NCBI GenBank assembly: GCA_037954665.1
Contig: JBBMOL010000182.1
Coordinates: 372,001-436,000 of the forward strand
Origin: Laguncularia racemosa
Lineage: Eukaryota; Streptophyta; Magnoliopsida; Myrtales; Combretaceae
DNA length: 64,000 nt
Direction of reading: 5' to 3'
The notes under the pieces were generated by a model. That model did no database searches and had not been told where the DNA came from. It worked only from the letters and a program-made list of their open reading frames with translations. This document shows, piece by piece, positions 1 to 13,300 of this stretch (position 1 is the stretch's first letter; each line of letters opens with the position of its first letter). The translations under genes and the position numbers were made by a program.

Positions 1-1668
1 TATCCTTCTTCTTGGGAGAAAGGCTGATTGTTCCCTACTAACCAAAGATGGCAAGACCTTCTTAATGTGTACCATAAAGACCTTGGAGATTGCCTTGTAA
101 AGTACATTGCAGTAAGTTATGGGATGAAAATCCCCCATCTTGGTGGGGTTTGCCACCTTAGGCACAAGGGATATGATTGTGGCATTGATTTGCTTGAGTA
201 GGTGGCCAGACAGAAGAAATTCTCTTGTTGCAACAATCAGGTCATCACTAATAGTTCCCCAAGCCTCCTTGAAGAATTTGGCCGTGTAACCATTTGGTCC
301 TGGTGCTTTTTCATTAGCTTGTGATGTGAAGCCCCATTTGATCTCATCATCCATGTATGGGGCATCAAGCTCGTTGCTTTGCTGCTCACTTAGGGTCTGA
401 GTCACCATGTCTTCCAACGTCCTCCAGGCTGCCAAGCATAGGAGGTTTGTCATAGAGTTGCTGGAAGTAACCTACTACTAGGGCTTTTACTTCAGTTTCT
501 CCAATTGCCTCACTACCATCCTTCCTAGTCAAGCGGTACAAGACACTCTGGTTATGTAAGCTTTTCATTGCTTTGTGGAAGTATGAGGTGTTTTTATCTC
601 CTAACTTCAACCACTTGGTTCTTGATTTTTGCTTGTAAAAACTCTCCTCAGCTCCTCGCAGTAGGTAATATGCTCTAAAGGTTACCCTCTCTTCTTCCAT
701 GCAAGCTGAGTTCCTTGTGGCATGCATCAGCGTTTGGACTTGAACTAGGTGGTCCTTTGCTTCCTTAACCCAGCTGGACAGGTTGGAGAATTTAGATCTG
801 TTCAAGGTTCTAAATTCTGCCGTGAGTTGTTTGAGTTTCTTCACCACTTGGAATATCTTGGAACCCTTCACTTCTCTCTTCCATATGCTACTAACTATCT
901 CCTTGAAATCCTTGTGGTCAGCCCAAAAATTGAAAAACTTAAAGGGAACTTTTCTATTCCCTCGCCCGCAGTTCAAGTGTATGACTGCTAATGAATGATC
1001 CGATAACATAGGTGGTAGAAATTTGGTTTGTGTTCTCGGGAGGGTGCTAAGCCAGCAGTGATTAACCAATAATCCTGTTAAGCTTCCTTAGTATAGGTTT
1101 GACTTTTGTTTGTTGGACCATGTGAAGAGATCCCTCGATTGCCTCAAATCTTCCAATTCCACATTTGCAATGCAGTTTTGGAGGTCAACCATAGCTTCCG
1201 TTATTCTCATCCTTCCCCCCTTCTTTTCCAATAGGAATCTTGTGGTATTAAAGTCACCTAGTGCCACCTAAGGACAATAGCTTAGTGAAGGAGTTGGACC
1301 CTCAAGATTTAGCCATAAGGATCTTCTTTCCCCGTCACTATTAGACCCGTAGATAAACATTGTAGCCAAGACTATATTGTTACGTAGGTTGGTTGCTGCA
1401 CAGTGTACGAATTGTGCATGTGTTCTCTCCACCCTAACATTCCAATCCCTTGGCTTCCATGCTATCCAAATGCGTTTTCTTGCAGCTGTGTTAATCCACA
1501 CTTGCCACTGACGCTCCAGCGCATTCTTAATGGTGTCTTCGTTGGAAGGATTGACCTCGTTTCAAGGAGGCCAATACGACTTAATCCTTGGGCTTCACAA
1601 GTTCTTCGGACTTTCGCGATCTTTATGAAATCATTCAATTCCCATGTATTCCAAGTTGCTATATACAT
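1..1668 (-). pseudogene. LINE ORF2 remnant: endonuclease and start of RT
   Basis: ORF2 polyprotein of the LINE, 5' part only. It opens at the ATG at 1668 with MYIATWNTWELND, the equivalent of the usual N-terminal AAWNIRG motif of the endonuclease. After a frameshift near 1480 the endonuclease continues with KRIWIAWKPRDWNV and the catalytic-region VALGDFNTT near 1240-1265, preceded by an in-frame TAG. The segment 386-1069 is the endonuclease-RT linker (LSDHSLAVI, KWLKLGDKNTSYFHK). The minus strand of 1-385 gives NEKAPGPNGYTAKFFKEAWG and then LPSLVSREQSAFLP, the first conserved blocks of the plant LINE RT. Multiple stops show it is dead. Confidence 0.88.
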
Positions 1669-1934
1669 GATGTTGGGAGATCGCTATTGCTAGGTAAAAG
1701 TTCTCCTCTTCTTGCGTTGCTTCTTTTTCCATCAGCTAGAGGATGTAGAACTTTTATTGTTCTTGGAAGAGCTCCTAGGTGCTTGGTGTAATTGGGATAT
1801 CAGTTTGTTGAGGGGTGTGTTCTCAAATTCATCTAACTCCATCTCCTCTCTACCATTCACCCTTGGGCCCCTCTTGTGCAACAAATTTATGTCCCCTGGT
1901 ATCCGTAGCTATGGAAGGAGTTGTGTTCGATTTC

Positions 1935-3345
1935 TCAACATCCATATCTTCTAAGGAGTATAATATATCTTCCTTCGCAGGTTGCGCAGCCACCATTGGT
2001 TCCATGGTCTAAGTTTATGCTTTTGGTCAGGGAGCATTCATCTGTAGGGGACTTCTTGATTTCCTCCTTATCTTCCCCTTTCCCTCGATGGCTTGGAGTT
2101 CCCAGTTGTTTGCCCGCTCCTTCTACCTTTGCACCAACCCTTTTCCCCTTTCCAGTCTGACGAACTGGCCTCCATTGCTCCCCATTGGTAGTGTGTTGGT
2201 TAGGCACAACTTGGGGTTGCGTTTTTGGGATTTGGCTACCACACTTGTGGCCAAACACCTTACACTCGCCACACTTAGGGGGTAACTATTGATATTCGAC
2301 ATGTATCAAAGCAATCCCACCATCAGCCCTTTCCACCTCCACTTGGGTAATGAGCTCATCCCGTGCGTCAATCTCCATTAATATTCTAGCACGGTTAGCC
2401 CTCTGATGTGACATGGTCAGTGTATTGGCCATGAGAGGGATGCCCACACCACTTGCAATGTGACTAATCCCATCAGCGGTCAAGAACTCACAAGGAATGG
2501 TGTTCAATTGTGCCCAAACCGGGATGTTGGTGGGCTGGGGCTTGTCAAGCGACATTCCCCTCTAGCATTTTTGCAGCATTAGGAATCTTTGGGCAAAGTA
2601 CCAATGCTTCTCCAATATGGGTGTTAAATCCATCTCTTGAGCGAATCTAAAATAGAAGACGCCATCCTGGCTACTGTGAACGTCCAAGATTCCATATTCC
2701 TTCCATAAGCGGAAAGCCGTAGCTTTGACTAGTGAGTAAGGTATTTTCCGGCCTAGGAAGTAACCTACAAGAGTTGATTCCCAATAGTCTGCTCCTCTCT
2801 CCTCCACAGCTTTTGGTATGGTCACCCAGGGAATGGGACCTTTTCTTGCCGGAGGGATGAAACGGAGGTTAAAGTCATGGTTACATGTGGCACGACTAGG
2901 CGCACAGGCGGTTGCATACGACTTGTTACTGGTGGTTATGTTGGTGGGGCCAGCGGGTGGAGGTTGGTGGTTTCGGCCCTCTCCTTTTTCTTGAAACCAT
3001 TGAATCCAAGGTGGTTTTGCAAGCAGGTTGGGTAGGAGGCAGAGGAGAGCTGTCAGTGATGGGGCAGACGTCAAAGTGGGGACAGCCCTGCTGCATGGTG
3101 TCCTGATTTGACCTGGCACTAGGCTCCAAAATTCCTCTTTTAGCTTTGTCCACCTAGTTACTTTTTGTGTTAGCAAAAGTAACTTTTGCTTTTTCCTTTT
3201 TTGGGCTTCCTTTGCACTCCACCTCTAGGACCGTGCCATTGGTAATGGTATTCTGATTTCTAGAGAAATCCATTGGGGCTTGATCAACCAAGGTTGACTG
3301 TTGAGTATCACCAACCTTGTTTGGCGAATGGGGGTTGCTAGCCAT
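1935..3345 (-). pseudogene. LINE ORF1 remnant (DUF4283 plus zinc knuckle)
   Basis: This is the RNA-binding ORF1 protein of the LINE, broken into several frames. The start chosen is the ATG at 3345, giving MASNPHSPNK. A frame change near 3170 leads into a long stretch to about 2562. That stretch contains a DUF4283-like block with the pattern DYWESTLVGYFLGRKIPYSL, then VFYFRFAQEMDLTPILEKHW. A further shift near 2560 gives the piece with IPVWAQLN and IASGVGIPLMANTLT, typical of the end of this domain in plant LINEs. The zinc knuckle follows as CGECKVFGHKC near 2260, then a basic, polar tail. In intact relatives this protein coats the element RNA. Here the breaks rule out a full product. Confidence 0.82.
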
Positions 3346-3590
3346 TCCTCCCCTTATCAGGATCAATGTCTATGAGCGTGGTGGATGGCGGATGGGGGTA
3401 GGCAGGTGGTGGTGGTGGTCTTGGGTAAGTGTGTGTGATTACCTAAAGGAAGTAGTCCTCTAATGGTGCAGGCTGGGGTAGGGGGTAGAGAGAGGAGAAA
3501 GCATTTTCTTACTCTACCTTTTCTCAACTGTAGTCGGGTTTTTTCATAAGAGATTTGTTTCATTGGTTTTGTAATATGCACCAGCAATAG

Positions 3591-4381
3591 GTAGCTTTTG
3601 GAGGTATGAATCCTTTCTCATTAATAGCATAATTCAATATATACAGAGAAACTACTACCTTATTTTTCAATGGGAAAGTGGCCCAAATGTTTCCTCAAAT
3701 GCAAACCTATTTTTTCTTTGTTTTCCTTATGTAACTTTTATAGACGAAGAAAATATAAATGCTCAATTTTTTTTTTTTTTTTTGGGTGGGGGAGTAAATG
3801 TAAGTGCTTACTGTCCTTATGTTTGTGGTTTTTGGTCAGGATCAAAGTAATGTCTACCTTGGTAACTATTTTTGATGAAAGTTTAATTGCCTGTTCACTT
3901 AGTTAAAATGAAATAAAGCAGTAATGTAATAGTTATTATTAAAGAATTGAATAAATTTGTAATAAGATTCTCATTTGTTAATTTTGATTTTAATGAGGGT
4001 GTTTTGGGGGAAAAAATCAAACTCTAGCATTGAACTGTTATTTATAGGCTTGAGTAATGAATATTTTTTTGTAATAGGGATTTCTTATAAAATTGCTATT
4101 ATGGGCAAAAAATATAACTAAACGTTACAATAGCTATTCCATATGAATAAGATTGATATGAAATTGCAATTATAGTAAAGTGAACGGGCACTAAGTGTTA
4201 CATACATGAGCATGTGCTTTGGTATTCAAAAAGCAAGAATTTGGCTGTATTCATTTGTATTTACATCTCAAGCAGCTGGTACCTGAAATAATTGCATGCA
4301 CCATTAAAGCTGGTCATGCTTGCTACTGAGCGAAACTGTAATTTTGGACCTGCTTTATATATATATATATATTCCTTGCAG
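3591..4381. other. Non-coding AT-rich stretch, probable intron
   Basis: No coding signal is visible. It separates the 5' end of the LINE from the first visible tRNA-synthetase exon and ends in a good 3' splice site (TATA run, then TTCCTTGCAG at 4372-4381). The simplest reading is that it is the tail of an intron of the synthetase gene, with the LINE inserted in the same intron. It has a T-run at 3769-3783. Confidence 0.5.
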
Positions 4382-6742
4382 GCTTTGCATCACCCATTCA
4401 CTGCCCCCAATCCTAAGGATATGAGTGATCTTTCTAGTGCTCGTGCTTTGGCTTATGACATGGTCTACAATGGAGTGGAGGTACACTTTGTTTTCAAAAT
4501 TAAATTTAGCATTTGGAGTGTTTGCAAAAAATTGAATTTTCTGTTATCTGTCCACCCTTTCCTAGATTGGCGGAGGAAGTTTGAGAATTTACAAGCGTGA
4601 AATCCAAGAAAAGGTTTTGCAAATTATAGGAATTTCTCATGAGGAGGTAAGCAAATTGATGCTTGGTTGGATCCTCATACCGGTTTTTTAATTAACCTTT
4701 GGAAGGAAATGAGGAAGGAATCATGTTTTACTTTACTTATCACTTGTTTTGGCATGTTTTGCTTTGCTAATGAAAATTCTAATTTCTACAAAGTGATTTG
4801 TGAAATGTGCGGCATAAATTATTAACTATGCTGCTTTGCTCCAGTGGTGTTGCAAGTTTTTGATGTCCCATAATTTTGGTAGAATGCAAGTAAAACCATG
4901 GGAGAATTTAGTTTTCTACAATCAACTTTTGAAGATAACTTCTCGCCTGTTTCTTGCCCCCTAACCTCCTTTTAAAGCTACAAGCTTCTGAAGACCCATA
5001 AGTCTGGTAGAATATGAGTAAGCCATCAAAACTGAGATGCCTATTTTGGAGTCTTAAGTATATGAAATTGCTGTGGCTCATGAAATGGATTGAAGATTGC
5101 ACCATTCATCAAGCCGATCTATGCAGGGAAATTACAAACAATTCGAAAATTATAAATGGACATTTCCTGTAATACTAATACAATGCATCTCATTTATGTC
5201 GTTTTGTCAGTGTTCACAAACCCCAATAGATTAAAACATGATGATTAGATGAGAAATTGGCATTGGCATTCCCTTAAAATACTGTAGAAAATCATACTGA
5301 TGACCAATGGATAGTGTAGATAGCCAATAATAATTAAAAAAAAAAAAAGATTCAGAGAGCCAATTGCTTTATAATATCTCACTCTGACGAGTAAGGGATA
5401 GACACATTATATATTTATATTTTGATTTCCTGATAAGTTGAAGTTGAAATTTGATGTGGAAAAAAATAATCGAAGAGAGACATCAAGTCATTCAAAAATG
5501 CTATCTGATGTGAAAATCATAATTGAAGTGTCTATTCCACCCAATTTGTCAACACAAAAGGGCCAAGGTGGACATGTTACAGTTGCCAACAATATAATAC
5601 ATCTGAATGTGCAAAAACATTGTGGGGGTGTGTCCTGCAAAATCATTGACTTTTGCTCAGGAGTTGAATAACTGTTACTTGATAATTTTGCTTTCTATGC
5701 ATATTCCAAATACTCATAAAATGGAAGTCAAAATTGTTTTTGACATGTTTTAACTCTTCTCAAAGGCTGAAGCAAAGTTTGGCTACCTCCTGGAGGCTTT
5801 TGACATGGGTGCTCCTCCCCATGGTATGGCATTGCTCTCTTGTGACATACTTGATTATCATATTTGCTACCCATTTTTGTGATCATGTTATGACCTTGTG
5901 TGTATATTGTCTTCTAACCATATAAGCCTATGCCTGCAATTTGCATATCTTATCAACAATTGGTCAATGCATTCAATTGCAGCTGTTAAAAGTTCCTACT
6001 TCGTTCAGAGTGCATTGCACGTGCTACAACAAAGTACTTTTTTTGATAAGGACAAACAAAGTACTTTAGAGGCCTCAATTCTACAGTTTTTTCTCCAGTC
6101 TCTGCATGTTATTTGTATCAACTTGGCTTGTGCATTTATGTTCTCATTTAAACAATTTTTTATCAAGTATCACAGAAACACACCATTAAATGTAGCATAA
6201 AGTTTGATCAGAAATATGTAATTTTCGTACCTACCAACCGTTGGAATGTTCTCTTTTGTGATGACATCTCGTCAAGCTCTTGTAAGCAAGGAAACTCTTC
6301 TAAAATTCTCTTATTCAGAGACGTGGTTCATATTTTTCAAATGGTTACATCTTAGCAAGAATAATTATGAGAAAACTGGTGATTTTGAGAAGTGATTGCA
6401 TTTTGTTTCGTCCAACTGATTTATTGCTAGTTATCTCTGTGCTTTCTTTCTTTTTCTTTCCTAACCCTTTCTTGTTAAGTGCTTGTTGCTTTGTTTAAAA
6501 TACGCTTCATGATTGTATGCATATTGGTTCTTCATCAATGTCATCGTGATTGGTATTTGCACCAAGGTGCAGGTGGAATTGCTTATGGGCTAGATAGATT
6601 GGTTATGTTGTTGGCTTGCACTAACTCAATAAGGGATGTCATAGCCTTTCCAAAAACGACCACAGCTCAGTGTGCACTTACACGGGCACCTTCGGAGGTC
6701 GATCCTCAACAACTGAAAGATATCTCCTATCAGAAACAGTAG
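4382..6742 (+). CDS. Aspartyl-tRNA synthetase, organellar type, C-terminal exons (partial)
   Basis: Ligates aspartate to tRNA-Asp in plastids or mitochondria; the sequence is bacterial-type, not cytosolic. Four exons are seen: 4382-4480 (LHHPFTAPNPKDMSDL), 4566-4646 (IGGGSLRIYKREI), 5766-5823 (AEAKFGYLLEAFDMGAPPH) and 6573-6742 (GGIAYGLDRLVML to the TAG). All three introns have GT-AG borders and the phases join without a break, giving about 135 residues. GGIAYGLDR is class II motif 3, whose Arg binds ATP. IAFPKTTTAQCALT is the conserved AspRS tail. The ATG and the anticodon-binding and upstream catalytic exons are not visible, so they are probably left of the window beyond the LINE. AFDMG for the usual ALDMG and LACTNS for LAGANS are unusual, so a decaying copy is possible, but nothing in these exons is broken. 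Confidence 0.85.
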
Positions 6743-8224
6743 ATAGCATTCGGATCATGGTAAATCAATTTCTATGCAGAGTGGTATCATTGTTATGGTC
6801 TTCTACATAAATGATGGTTTAACGCAGTGCATCATCCCCTACTTGCGTCAAGCACAAATGGAAGGGCAGATACCTTAATTTATCTAATTAGTAAGTGCCC
6901 CTTCTGATTTTGTTTCTGTATAATGGATTATGGTCTACAATAATAGCTCACCTCATCCTTCATTAAACAATCCCTCTCCCATTGTACCATGTCGAGTTCA
7001 CCATAATGAAATATTAAGATGTCTTCCTCTTTCGCGGTATTATGAACTTCGTTTGTGTATCAATTCCATAATAACTTCAGTAAGGTTTATAATATTCTTT
7101 TTGGTAGCTTAATCTTATTTTTTTATTGTTTGATTTAAGCTATATGTGGAATGACTTGATGTTGGGTTTCAGTTATGCTTATGTTTTGTTCGTCTAGTTT
7201 AATTAGGATTGGAATTAGATTTTAGAAAATCTGACTTTTAATTATATAGTACTGATGTGGTTAATAGTTTTTGGGTAAGTTTAATTTTTTTTTTGGATAA
7301 GTCTGATGTGGTTAATAGTTAGTACAACATTCCTGCAAATGATATGGTCTCGTAGTTTTATTACTGCATACGAATCTTGGTGCATTTATCGATTTAAGAA
7401 CATTTTTAAAGGAAAACGCGCATCATTTATTTGTGCTCACTAACTTGTATTTGTTTTTATTTTCTTTATTTTCTTTTCTTTGTGCTTTTTTTTGGTCGAC
7501 CATTTACTTAAATTCCTTAGTTAAAAAAAAAAAATGATTGTGGGGGTACCTAAGCATAATCTGTTCATATGGAGACACATCGAATTGATACATCTATTCT
7601 CTCCTGTTGAATTGGATCTTGCATTTTTCACAAATTTAAATAATCTTTGCTATCAGCCTAATCTTCTCTCAGAATGTATGGCAAGACATTGTTGTAACAT
7701 ATTCTAAAACATTCATTATTTCTTTATTTTCAAGCATAAAAACCAATTGAATTAGTCCTAAGTGGGGAAATGCATGCTATAAAAATTGTAAGTAATCAAA
7801 ATTCATGCATTTCCTCTCCCTTTGAGCTTGTTCTAGGCGCAACACAACGACATACATGGAAGGCAAATATTTAAAGGCCAAAACTTAAACTCGGCTAATT
7901 ACGCTCTGCCTCCCTCTCCCTCTTGCGTTGCATGAATAGCATCCTGGTGACCCATTTTGCACTTCAACTTTCCATTAATTTTTCCAACATAGCTAACTTA
8001 TCATGTCAGCTATCAGTCGTCTCCCGTCACCATTTATTAAAAAATGGGTTGAGTTCACCGAATGTTATTCATGCTTGTATAAAAAATTTATTAGTCCTCC
8101 ATATTATGAACGAACCAATTTAAGCACTCCATATTTATTCTAAAATTTATTCAAGTCATTTATGTTTTCAATGATCTATTAAGTCCTTTGTATTGATGTC
8201 AATGCACCGTTTACGATTGTAACT
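6743..8224. other. 3' flank of the synthetase gene and intergenic DNA
   Basis: Starts with the 3' UTR of the synthetase gene. No gene is recognised in the remainder. A short imperfect direct repeat (TGATGTGGTTAATAGTT) occurs at about 7253 and 7306, and A/T homopolymers are frequent. Confidence 0.55.
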
Positions 8225-8229
8225 CATGA

Positions 8230-8542
8230 GAAATAATTAATTAAATAGTTCACCCGAGACACAAGTGACTAGATTATATTTTTAAATAAGCTTATAGGGT
8301 TTAGATGAATCGGTTAAATTATAAGACTTGACTAATTTTTAGCATATATATAGAGGATTTCTGATATATTTATCCTGCTTTAAAAAAAAGTTATTTTCGT
8401 AACAATATATTAGATCTTTTACTTTTGAGATTTGGTAATCGTAAAGATTAAGCTGTAAAAAACTGTAACGAATGTTTTTCTTTTTAAAACTAATGTAGTT
8501 TGAAGACAAGGAAACGATGCTCATGCAACTCAATAATGACAA
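8230..8542 (+). repeat. Dispersed repeat R1, copy 1, left half
   Basis: Aligns base by base, with substitutions and small indels, to about 20000-20290. The match ends exactly where the LINE begins and resumes after it at 13644. Shared landmarks include GGATTTCTGATATATTTATCC against GAATTTTCGATGTACTTATCC, and GACAAGGA followed by AATGACAA. No coding capacity is seen. Confidence 0.7.
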
Positions 8543-9061
8543 AAAAATGAGTACACACACAGCCCCTAAAAACCCATCCACTTTGGTAAATCCTGGACAT
8601 GATGGAAGAAGATTCCAACTAGCTCTATGAAGCGTTCGGTAGCACCCCTTCCGGCCATTGGAGAACCCTAGGCGATCACTTTCCTCCACATTTCTTAGGA
8701 ACATCGATTGATAGCCCACTTGGCACAATCCCAAAGGCAGCATACCCTAGGCACCCAAATAAAGAAAAAGTAGGGACACCTTTTTACCCTTTAGAAAAAA
8801 GCAAAGTTGACCCTCCCAAAAGTGGAAGTTTAGAGCCTTGTGCTCCTGATACAGTAGACAATCCAGCTGCAAGAATGGGCAATCCCCCTATCAATCCCAG
8901 CTGTCCTAACACCCCCCTTGCTAGCTCCTAGACTAAAGGCATTTCCTCATTTGGAAATACTGCATTGGAAGTTGCAAAACAACAGTCACACCATATTGAA
9001 CAGCAAAATCGCTAGGAAAAGTAACCCTCGCTCCACCCCACACCGGCAAAATCATACGCCA

Positions 9062-9838
9062 ATGCCTGTCACCATCAAGCTTCCTGGATGACATTGGACT
9101 TCAAGCTCCATTTCATCACACTAGCAGCCACCAACGATGTCCCCAAAGTTAAGATCCCGAAGATAGTTGAAGACGAGGGAGTTGATTATTGGAAGTCCAC
9201 TCTCATAGGGTATTTCATAGGGCACAAAATACCCTTCTTCCTAGTCCAAGTAATAGCTTTTAAGCTTTAGAAGGACCATGGCCTCTCAAACGTCCTAGCC
9301 AACACGAAGGGCTTCTTTTACTTCCAGTTCGACAAAGATAGGGACATCACTCCGGTATTGGAAAAAGTTTGGTTCTTCTCCAAGCGATATTTGATCCTTC
9401 AATGGTGGAGGAGGGGAATGCTGCTTGATAAACCCTAACCCACCCATGTTCCAATATGGGCCACGTTTAGTCGTATCCCAAGCAAACTCCTTAGTGTCGA
9501 GGGAATCAGCCATATAGCAAGTGAAGTAGGATCGCCTATAAAGGGTGATACTCTCACAGCTACTAGACAACGCCCCAACTAAGCTCACATCCTTGTCGAG
9601 ATTAATGGAAGAAAGGAGCTGATTTCACAAATTGAAGTGGAGAGGTCTGATGGCTCTTTGGCTACAATCCAAGACAACTACCAATGGCTCCCCCCCTCCC
9701 CCCTATTGCAACAAATGTAAGGTATTTGGCTATTCTTGCCCAACTACAACAAGGCCAGTCCAGCACACATCAGTTGGCACATCCAAACCATCAGGAGACC
9801 AATGGATACAAATCAATCACCAAGGTAAGGGCAAGTAG
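9062..9838 (+). pseudogene. LINE ORF1 remnant (DUF4283 plus zinc knuckle)
   Basis: Decayed ORF1. The DUF4283-like block runs from about 9088 (LDFKLHFITLA; VDYWKSTLIGYFIGHKIPFF) through FFYFQFDKDRDITPVLEK, with in-frame stops such as the one after AFKL. The end of the domain follows (ISHIASEVGSPIKGDTLT; VEINGRKELISQIEVERSDG). A zinc knuckle with the pattern CNKCKVFGYSC sits at about 9707-9740; the usual His of the knuckle is Tyr here, which should weaken zinc binding. It matches the ORF1 of the other LINE segment by segment. The 5' part of the element (8543-9060) and the tail to 10378 have no continuous frame. Confidence 0.8.
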
Positions 9839-10378
9839 AAGGGGCTACGAATTCTCCTCCCAAAGCGCGTACAGAGAACACCAAGGAGGCCTAACTCTAG
9901 CATAATCTTGATCATCTCATGCCTGGAACATCCCAAGACCAGGCAAGCAACAAGCTAACTTTGGCTCTGAATGAAGTAGCACAAAGCTCCCAATCTCCAG
10001 ACCTCCACCACGCAGTGTACAAATGAAGTCAACCTACAAGTGATATGGATATGGAAGGAGTGAATGGGATCCCCACGACTGTCCCTAATCAGGACCGGAA
10101 CTCTTTAATTGTTCCCGAACCACTTAGTCATGACGAGCTCTCTCGCGAGTCCCCAGTGCTCAGCCCATCCCTAGTAGAGTCAGGTAACATTAGGGACAAT
10201 AATGACAACGAAAATGACAACACTCTACTATGTAAGCTTCTTGGCCAAGTGACAAGAACCCCAAATAGCAATCCTAAGAGTAGCAAAGGCTCCAGCTCTT
10301 CAGGGAGGCGGGAGAAGAAACAAAGGAAACGACGCCGCACCTTCACCTAGGTGCTAACGGGTCCACCTTATCACACTC

Positions 10379-13300
10379 ATGAACATAGCAGCGTGGAACA
10401 TTAGAGGGTTTAACGACCTACTTAAAGCAACAGAAATTAGGAAGGAGTGTGACAACAATAAGATATCCCTTATAGGCATTATGTAAACCAAAGTTAATTC
10501 CACCAATCAAGCATCGGTACAGCAACGATTAGGTCCACAATGGCAAGTAGCCATCAACTAAGCAACTCCCAAGCGAATATGGATAGCATGGCTATTGAGA
10601 GAATAGGACATAAGTATTGTCAAGGAAACCACGCAACTCACACATTGCACAACAACCTATCGTAGCACCAATACTCTATTACTCGTGACATTCATCTACG
10701 ATGCAAACAATGACGGAGAAAGGAAGTCATTATAGAGGAGTTTAGAGGAATTAGCCCCTGCATTAACTACACACCCATGGCTGGTACTTGGTGACTTCAA
10801 CACAACCAAATGCCCCTTCGAGAAGCAGGGCAGAAGAGCTCGAATGACAGCAGCAATGGCGGACTTTCAAACATGCCTAGCTAATGTTGAGCTAGAGGAC
10901 CTATGGTACACGGACGGTTTTTTCATATGGACTAATCGCCAAGAACACAACCCTGTATTGAGGAAGCTAGATCGTGTCTTAATCAATCACCATTGGATAC
11001 AAACATTCCCAAGAGCCAATGCCAAGTTCCAGCCTCCTCTCCTCTCAAATCACTCACTATCCATCACATCTATAGACACTATCCCAAGGCTAAGGAAGTC
11101 ACCATGAGATGAAAAGATGGTAGTGAAGCTGTAGGTGAAATGGAGGTAAGAGAACTAGTTTTCATACATTTCTAGCAACTCTATGGCAAAACATATCCTC
11201 TAATCAACCCAAAGGAGATCCACAATCTTGTAACTCAGAGACTAATTGATTAGCAAAAGGAGGAATTACAGGCACCATTCTTAGATGAAGAAATCAAATG
11301 GGGCTTCTTCTCACAAGCTAATGAGAAAGCTCCTGGCCCGGACTAGTATACAACTAAATTTTTCAAGGAAACATGGGAGATAACCAGAAAAGACCTCTCC
11401 ACTGCCATCAAAGAATTTCTTAACTTAGGGCATCTATTTAAGGAGATAAACTCTACCATTATCACATTGGTCCCAAAGGTACCCAGCCCTTCTAACTTAG
11501 GAGAATTCAGACCCATCGCATGCTGCAATGTTCTCTATAAGGCTGTATCCAAAGTACTTGCTGCCTAACTTAAAAAGGTCTTACCTTCTTTGATCAGGAG
11601 GGAACAAGCCGCCTTCATTCCAAGGTGCAAAATCACCAGCAACATATTTATCGCCTAATAATTGATGGCTGGCTACCAAACACAAAAGGGGCTCCTCGTT
11701 GCACACTTAAGGTAGACCTTCAAAAGACCTACGATTCTATAAGATGGGACTTCATCCTTGAGGTGCTCAAAGCCATGTAGGTTCCCCCACACTTCTGTAC
11801 CCTCATAGAATAATGTATCTCCACAACAAAGTTCTCTATCAATATTAATGGAGAATTGGAGGGCTACTTCTCAAGCAAGCGGGGCTTAAGGTAGGGCGAC
11901 CCAATCTCCTCATATTTATTCATTGTGGGCATGGAAGTCATCTCCACCTTACTTTAAGGGCTCACCTCCAACCCTGCATTCTCTCCCCATTGGAGATGCA
12001 AACTTGAGCGCCTAAACCACATTTGTTTTGTAGACGATCTCCTAATCTTCGCAAAAGGTAATGTTGAGTCCATCTCCTTAATCAAGGATTCCCTCCAACA
12101 CTTCCAAGCATTATCAAGTCTTGCGGCTAACAGCTCTAAAAGTTCCATCTTCTTCTCCATTGTTCCCACTAGGACCAAGTAGCATATCTTGCAAGTTACC
12201 CAATACCAGGAAGGCAGACTCCTAGTGCGGTACGTAGGAGTTCCACTCCTCTCTACAAAACTCAAAACAGAGGATTGTGACACCCTGGTGGAAAGAATCC
12301 TAGCTCGTATCACCTCATGGATGTCTAAGTTCCTATCTTATGCAGGTCGGCTACAGTTAGTCAAATCCGTCCTCTTTTCCATGCAGGTCTTTTGGAGTTT
12401 CGCCTTTTTTCTCCCCAAGACTATAACAGTTAAAGATAGAATAACGCCTCAGGAACTTGTTATGGAGTGGAAACCCACACACAAATTCAAAAGCTAAAGT
12501 CAGATGGGAGGATGTATGTCAGCTAATGAAATGTGGTATCCTAGGGATCCCCAACCTCCATCTATGGAATAAGGCCATACGGCTTAAACACATCTGGCAT
12601 CTATGCAAAAGTGGAACCCGAAGCATACGGCCCGATTGGGTACAATCCACACTTTTGAAGGGCAAAAGTTTTGGTCATCATGAGCTCCAACCGCATGTTC
12701 CTAAACTTGGAAGAAGATCCTGAAGCTACGGGCCCTAGTACGTGGTAGCTTCCAATGGCAACTAGGGCAAGACCTATCCATCTCCATTTGGTCAAACTTT
12801 TGGTTACTAATGGGACCTCTGGATAGTTTGTTCAGCGCACGACAAATCAGAAGCTTAGGTATCCCAATGATGGCCAAGCTCTGCTCACTAGTGGAAAGCA
12901 ATACATGGCGACTACTGGACAACCCACTTTAGTCAGATATCCACATCCCCAACCACATTCAACCAAATGACTCAACCCCCAATCAACTCCGATGGATCCA
13001 CACCACATTAGGGGAGTGCACCATTAGGAGTGGATATACCTTCCTTAAACCAGAAGGAATAACCGTTCCCCGGCACAAAGTCATTTGGAACAAGTCTACC
13101 CTATCAAGGCACTCCTTCATCTTATGGTTAGCCTGGCTGAGGAAACTATCTTCCCTCGATAAACTGGTCGAATGGGGAATAGCCACATCCTCAACATGTT
13201 TCCTTTGCCAGCAAGGATCAGAGGACCACTCACATCTATTCTTCAACTATGGATTCACATCCCAAGTATGGGGGCAAGTATGTGACTCCATATAGTGCCT

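Larger units (their letters stand above)
1..3590 (-). mobile_element. L1-type LINE, 3' part beyond left edge
   Basis: A non-LTR retrotransposon read right to left. In order it shows an ORF1 with a DUF4283-like domain and zinc knuckle, an apurinic-type endonuclease, the linker before the reverse transcriptase, and the start of the reverse transcriptase at the window edge. Several frame breaks and stops make it non-functional. The RT core, C-terminal zinc finger and poly(A) tail would lie left of position 1, so no target-site duplication can be checked. The 5' boundary near 3590 is approximate. It is the same family as the plus-strand copy at 8543-13632; matching segments align throughout ORF1 and ORF2. 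Confidence 0.88.

Noticed and set aside
5438..5671. 77-codon frame in the intron of the synthetase gene
   Set aside because: Lies between exons with matching phases and shows no family resemblance. Chance openness is more likely.
8339..8743. 134-codon minus-strand frame
   Set aside because: It spans the junction between repeat R1 and the LINE 5' end, so it is a chance fusion of two non-coding pieces.
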